Of a stretch of DNA of 35,138 nucleotides, positions 34,339-35,138 are shown piece after piece. The position numbers and the translations under genes are program-made. The notes beneath the pieces are model-generated. The model was given only the letters and a program-made list of their open reading frames with translations, had not been told where the DNA came from and did not search any database. Position 1 is the first letter of the stretch, and each line of letters starts with the position of its first letter. Source of the stretch: Flavobacteriales bacterium TMED123 (GTDB taxonomy: Bacteria > Bacteroidota > Bacteroidia > Flavobacteriales > BACL11); assembly GCA_002170165.1 (NCBI GenBank), contig NHFY01000016.1, positions 1-35,138 on the forward strand. Reading direction: 5' to 3'.

Positions 34339-35138
34339 TATACAAAACCATAATAATGATGAAAATCTACACGATGTAATACACATTTCTGGTATGTATA
34401 AAGAGTGGTTTTTGGATTATGCATCCTATGTAATTTTAGAGCGCTCAGTGCCTTATATTGAAGATGGATTAAAACCAGTTCAAAGAAGAATTTTGCATGC
34501 GCTTAAAGAATTGGATGATGGTAGATATCATAAGGTTGCAAATGTAATAGGGCACACCATGAAATACCATCCTCATGGAGATGCTTCTATTGGAGATGCG
34601 CTTGTGCAAATAGGGCAAAAGAACCTTTTGCTGGACATGCAAGGAAATTGGGGGAACACCCATACAGGAGATAAAGCAGCTGCTCCAAGATATATAGAAG
34701 TGCGATTGAGTAAATTTGGATTGGAAGTGTTGTACAATTCCAAAATCACAAAATGGATATCCTCTTATGATGGCAGGAGCAAAGAACCCGTAATGTTACC
34801 AGTAAAATTCCCTTTACTATTAGCTCATGGTGTTGAAGGAATTGCAGTTGGACTTTCTACCAAAATAATGCCTCATAATTTTAACGAACTTATTGATGCT
34901 TCTATAAAGGTTTTGAAAGGGGTTAAGCCAAGAATTTTTCCTGATTTTTTTAGTGGAGGAATGGCAGATTTTTCCAATTATAATGACGGGAAAAGAGGTG
35001 GCAGAATCAGGTTGAGGGCTAAAATAACACAACAAGATAAAAGCACTCTTATTATTTCAGAGATTCCTTACTCAACTACAACAACTTCTTTAATTTCATC
35101 AATAATAAAAGCCAATGATAAGGGAAAAATAAAAATCA
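34331..35138 (+). CDS. parC: DNA topoisomerase IV subunit A (N-terminal part, runs off the window)
   Basis: The first 269 codons of a ParC/GyrA-type subunit; the remainder lies beyond 35138. The ATG at 34331 overlaps the end of the PH-like gene by 8 nt. The DNA-cleavage domain shows L-K-P-V-Q-R-R-I-L (conserved start), the quinolone-resistance-determining stretch H-P-H-G-D-A-S-I-G-D (80-89), and the catalytic Tyr121 in A-A-P-R-Y-I-E, placed as in ParC and GyrA. The following I-A-V-G-L-S-T-K-I-M-P-H-N matches the family. Together with ParE it forms topoisomerase IV. The ParC call over GyrA follows from the operon context. Confidence 0.93.
   Translation, partial: MDNIQNHNNDENLHDVIHISGMYKEWFLDYASYVILERSVPYIEDGLKPVQRRILHALKELDDGRYHKVANVIGHTMKYHPHGDASIGDALVQIGQKNLLLDMQGNWGNTHTGDKAAAPRYIEVRLSKFGLEVLYNSKITKWISSYDGRSKEPVMLPVKFPLLLAHGVEGIAVGLSTKIMPHNFNELIDASIKVLKGVKPRIFPDFFSGGMADFSNYNDGKRGGRIRLRAKITQQDKSTLIISEIPYSTTTTSLISSIIKANDKGKIKI

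Noticed and set aside
1-35138. CRISPR array, tRNA, rRNA, insertion sequence, prophage or toxin-antitoxin pair
   Set aside because: I looked for regular spaced repeats, cloverleaf-like folds, transposase or integrase motifs and small paired genes, and found none. Nearly all sequence is accounted for by ordinary genes.

Overview
The window is AT-rich bacterial chromosome, and everything in it points to Bacteroidota, most likely Flavobacteriia or a relative. The evidence is an outer-membrane beta-barrel receptor with a carboxypeptidase-like N-terminal domain, a subtilase with a type IX secretion (T9SS) sorting tail and a metallopeptidase with a divergent one, DUF4294 and DUF5916 family proteins, a transketolase split into two genes, and several upstream sites matching the Bacteroidota -7 promoter element TAnnTTTG. 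I saw no rRNA, tRNA, CRISPR array, insertion sequence or phage module. The gene content is mostly housekeeping with some surface and secretion genes. Genes are densely packed, and the longest non-coding stretch (25287-25552) is 266 nt.

Layout, left to right. (1) 1-4086: the tail of an unidentified membrane protein faces a leftward pair made of a conserved protein of unknown function and an OMP_b-brl_3-type receptor. (2) 4178-7864: a PhnP-like metallo-beta-lactamase-fold hydrolase, then a secreted M36/fungalysin-like metallopeptidase. (3) 14176-7908, leftward: DUF5916 outer-membrane protein, LolD-like ABC ATPase, BatA/von Willebrand A membrane protein and a dihydroorotase homologue that has lost most metal ligands. 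Two of the three junctions are 4-nt overlaps. (4) 14261-20356, rightward: sucC, a lone TonB C-terminal domain protein, a large secreted subtilase and a DUF4294 protein. (5) 24564-20408, leftward: Gfo/Idh/MocA oxidoreductase, lipoprotein, polyprenyl-phosphate sugar transferase and 3-hydroxybutyryl-CoA dehydrogenase, very tightly packed. (6) 24636-26125, rightward: pcm, then a small secreted protein, probably a beta-barrel, with a His/Asp/Glu-rich loop, ending in a clear bidirectional terminator. (7) 30589-26203, leftward: a class III aminotransferase and a split transketolase whose halves are separated by a von Willebrand A gene. (8) 30752-35138, rightward: ychF, then parE, a small PH-like membrane protein and parC, which runs off the edge.

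No complete undescribed defence or mobile system is evident. The most unusual points are the vWA gene wedged inside the split transketolase operon, the degenerate dihydroorotase translationally coupled to a BatA-type protein, the PH-like membrane gene overlapping parC in the topoisomerase IV operon, and the conserved 471-residue protein with no recognisable function.
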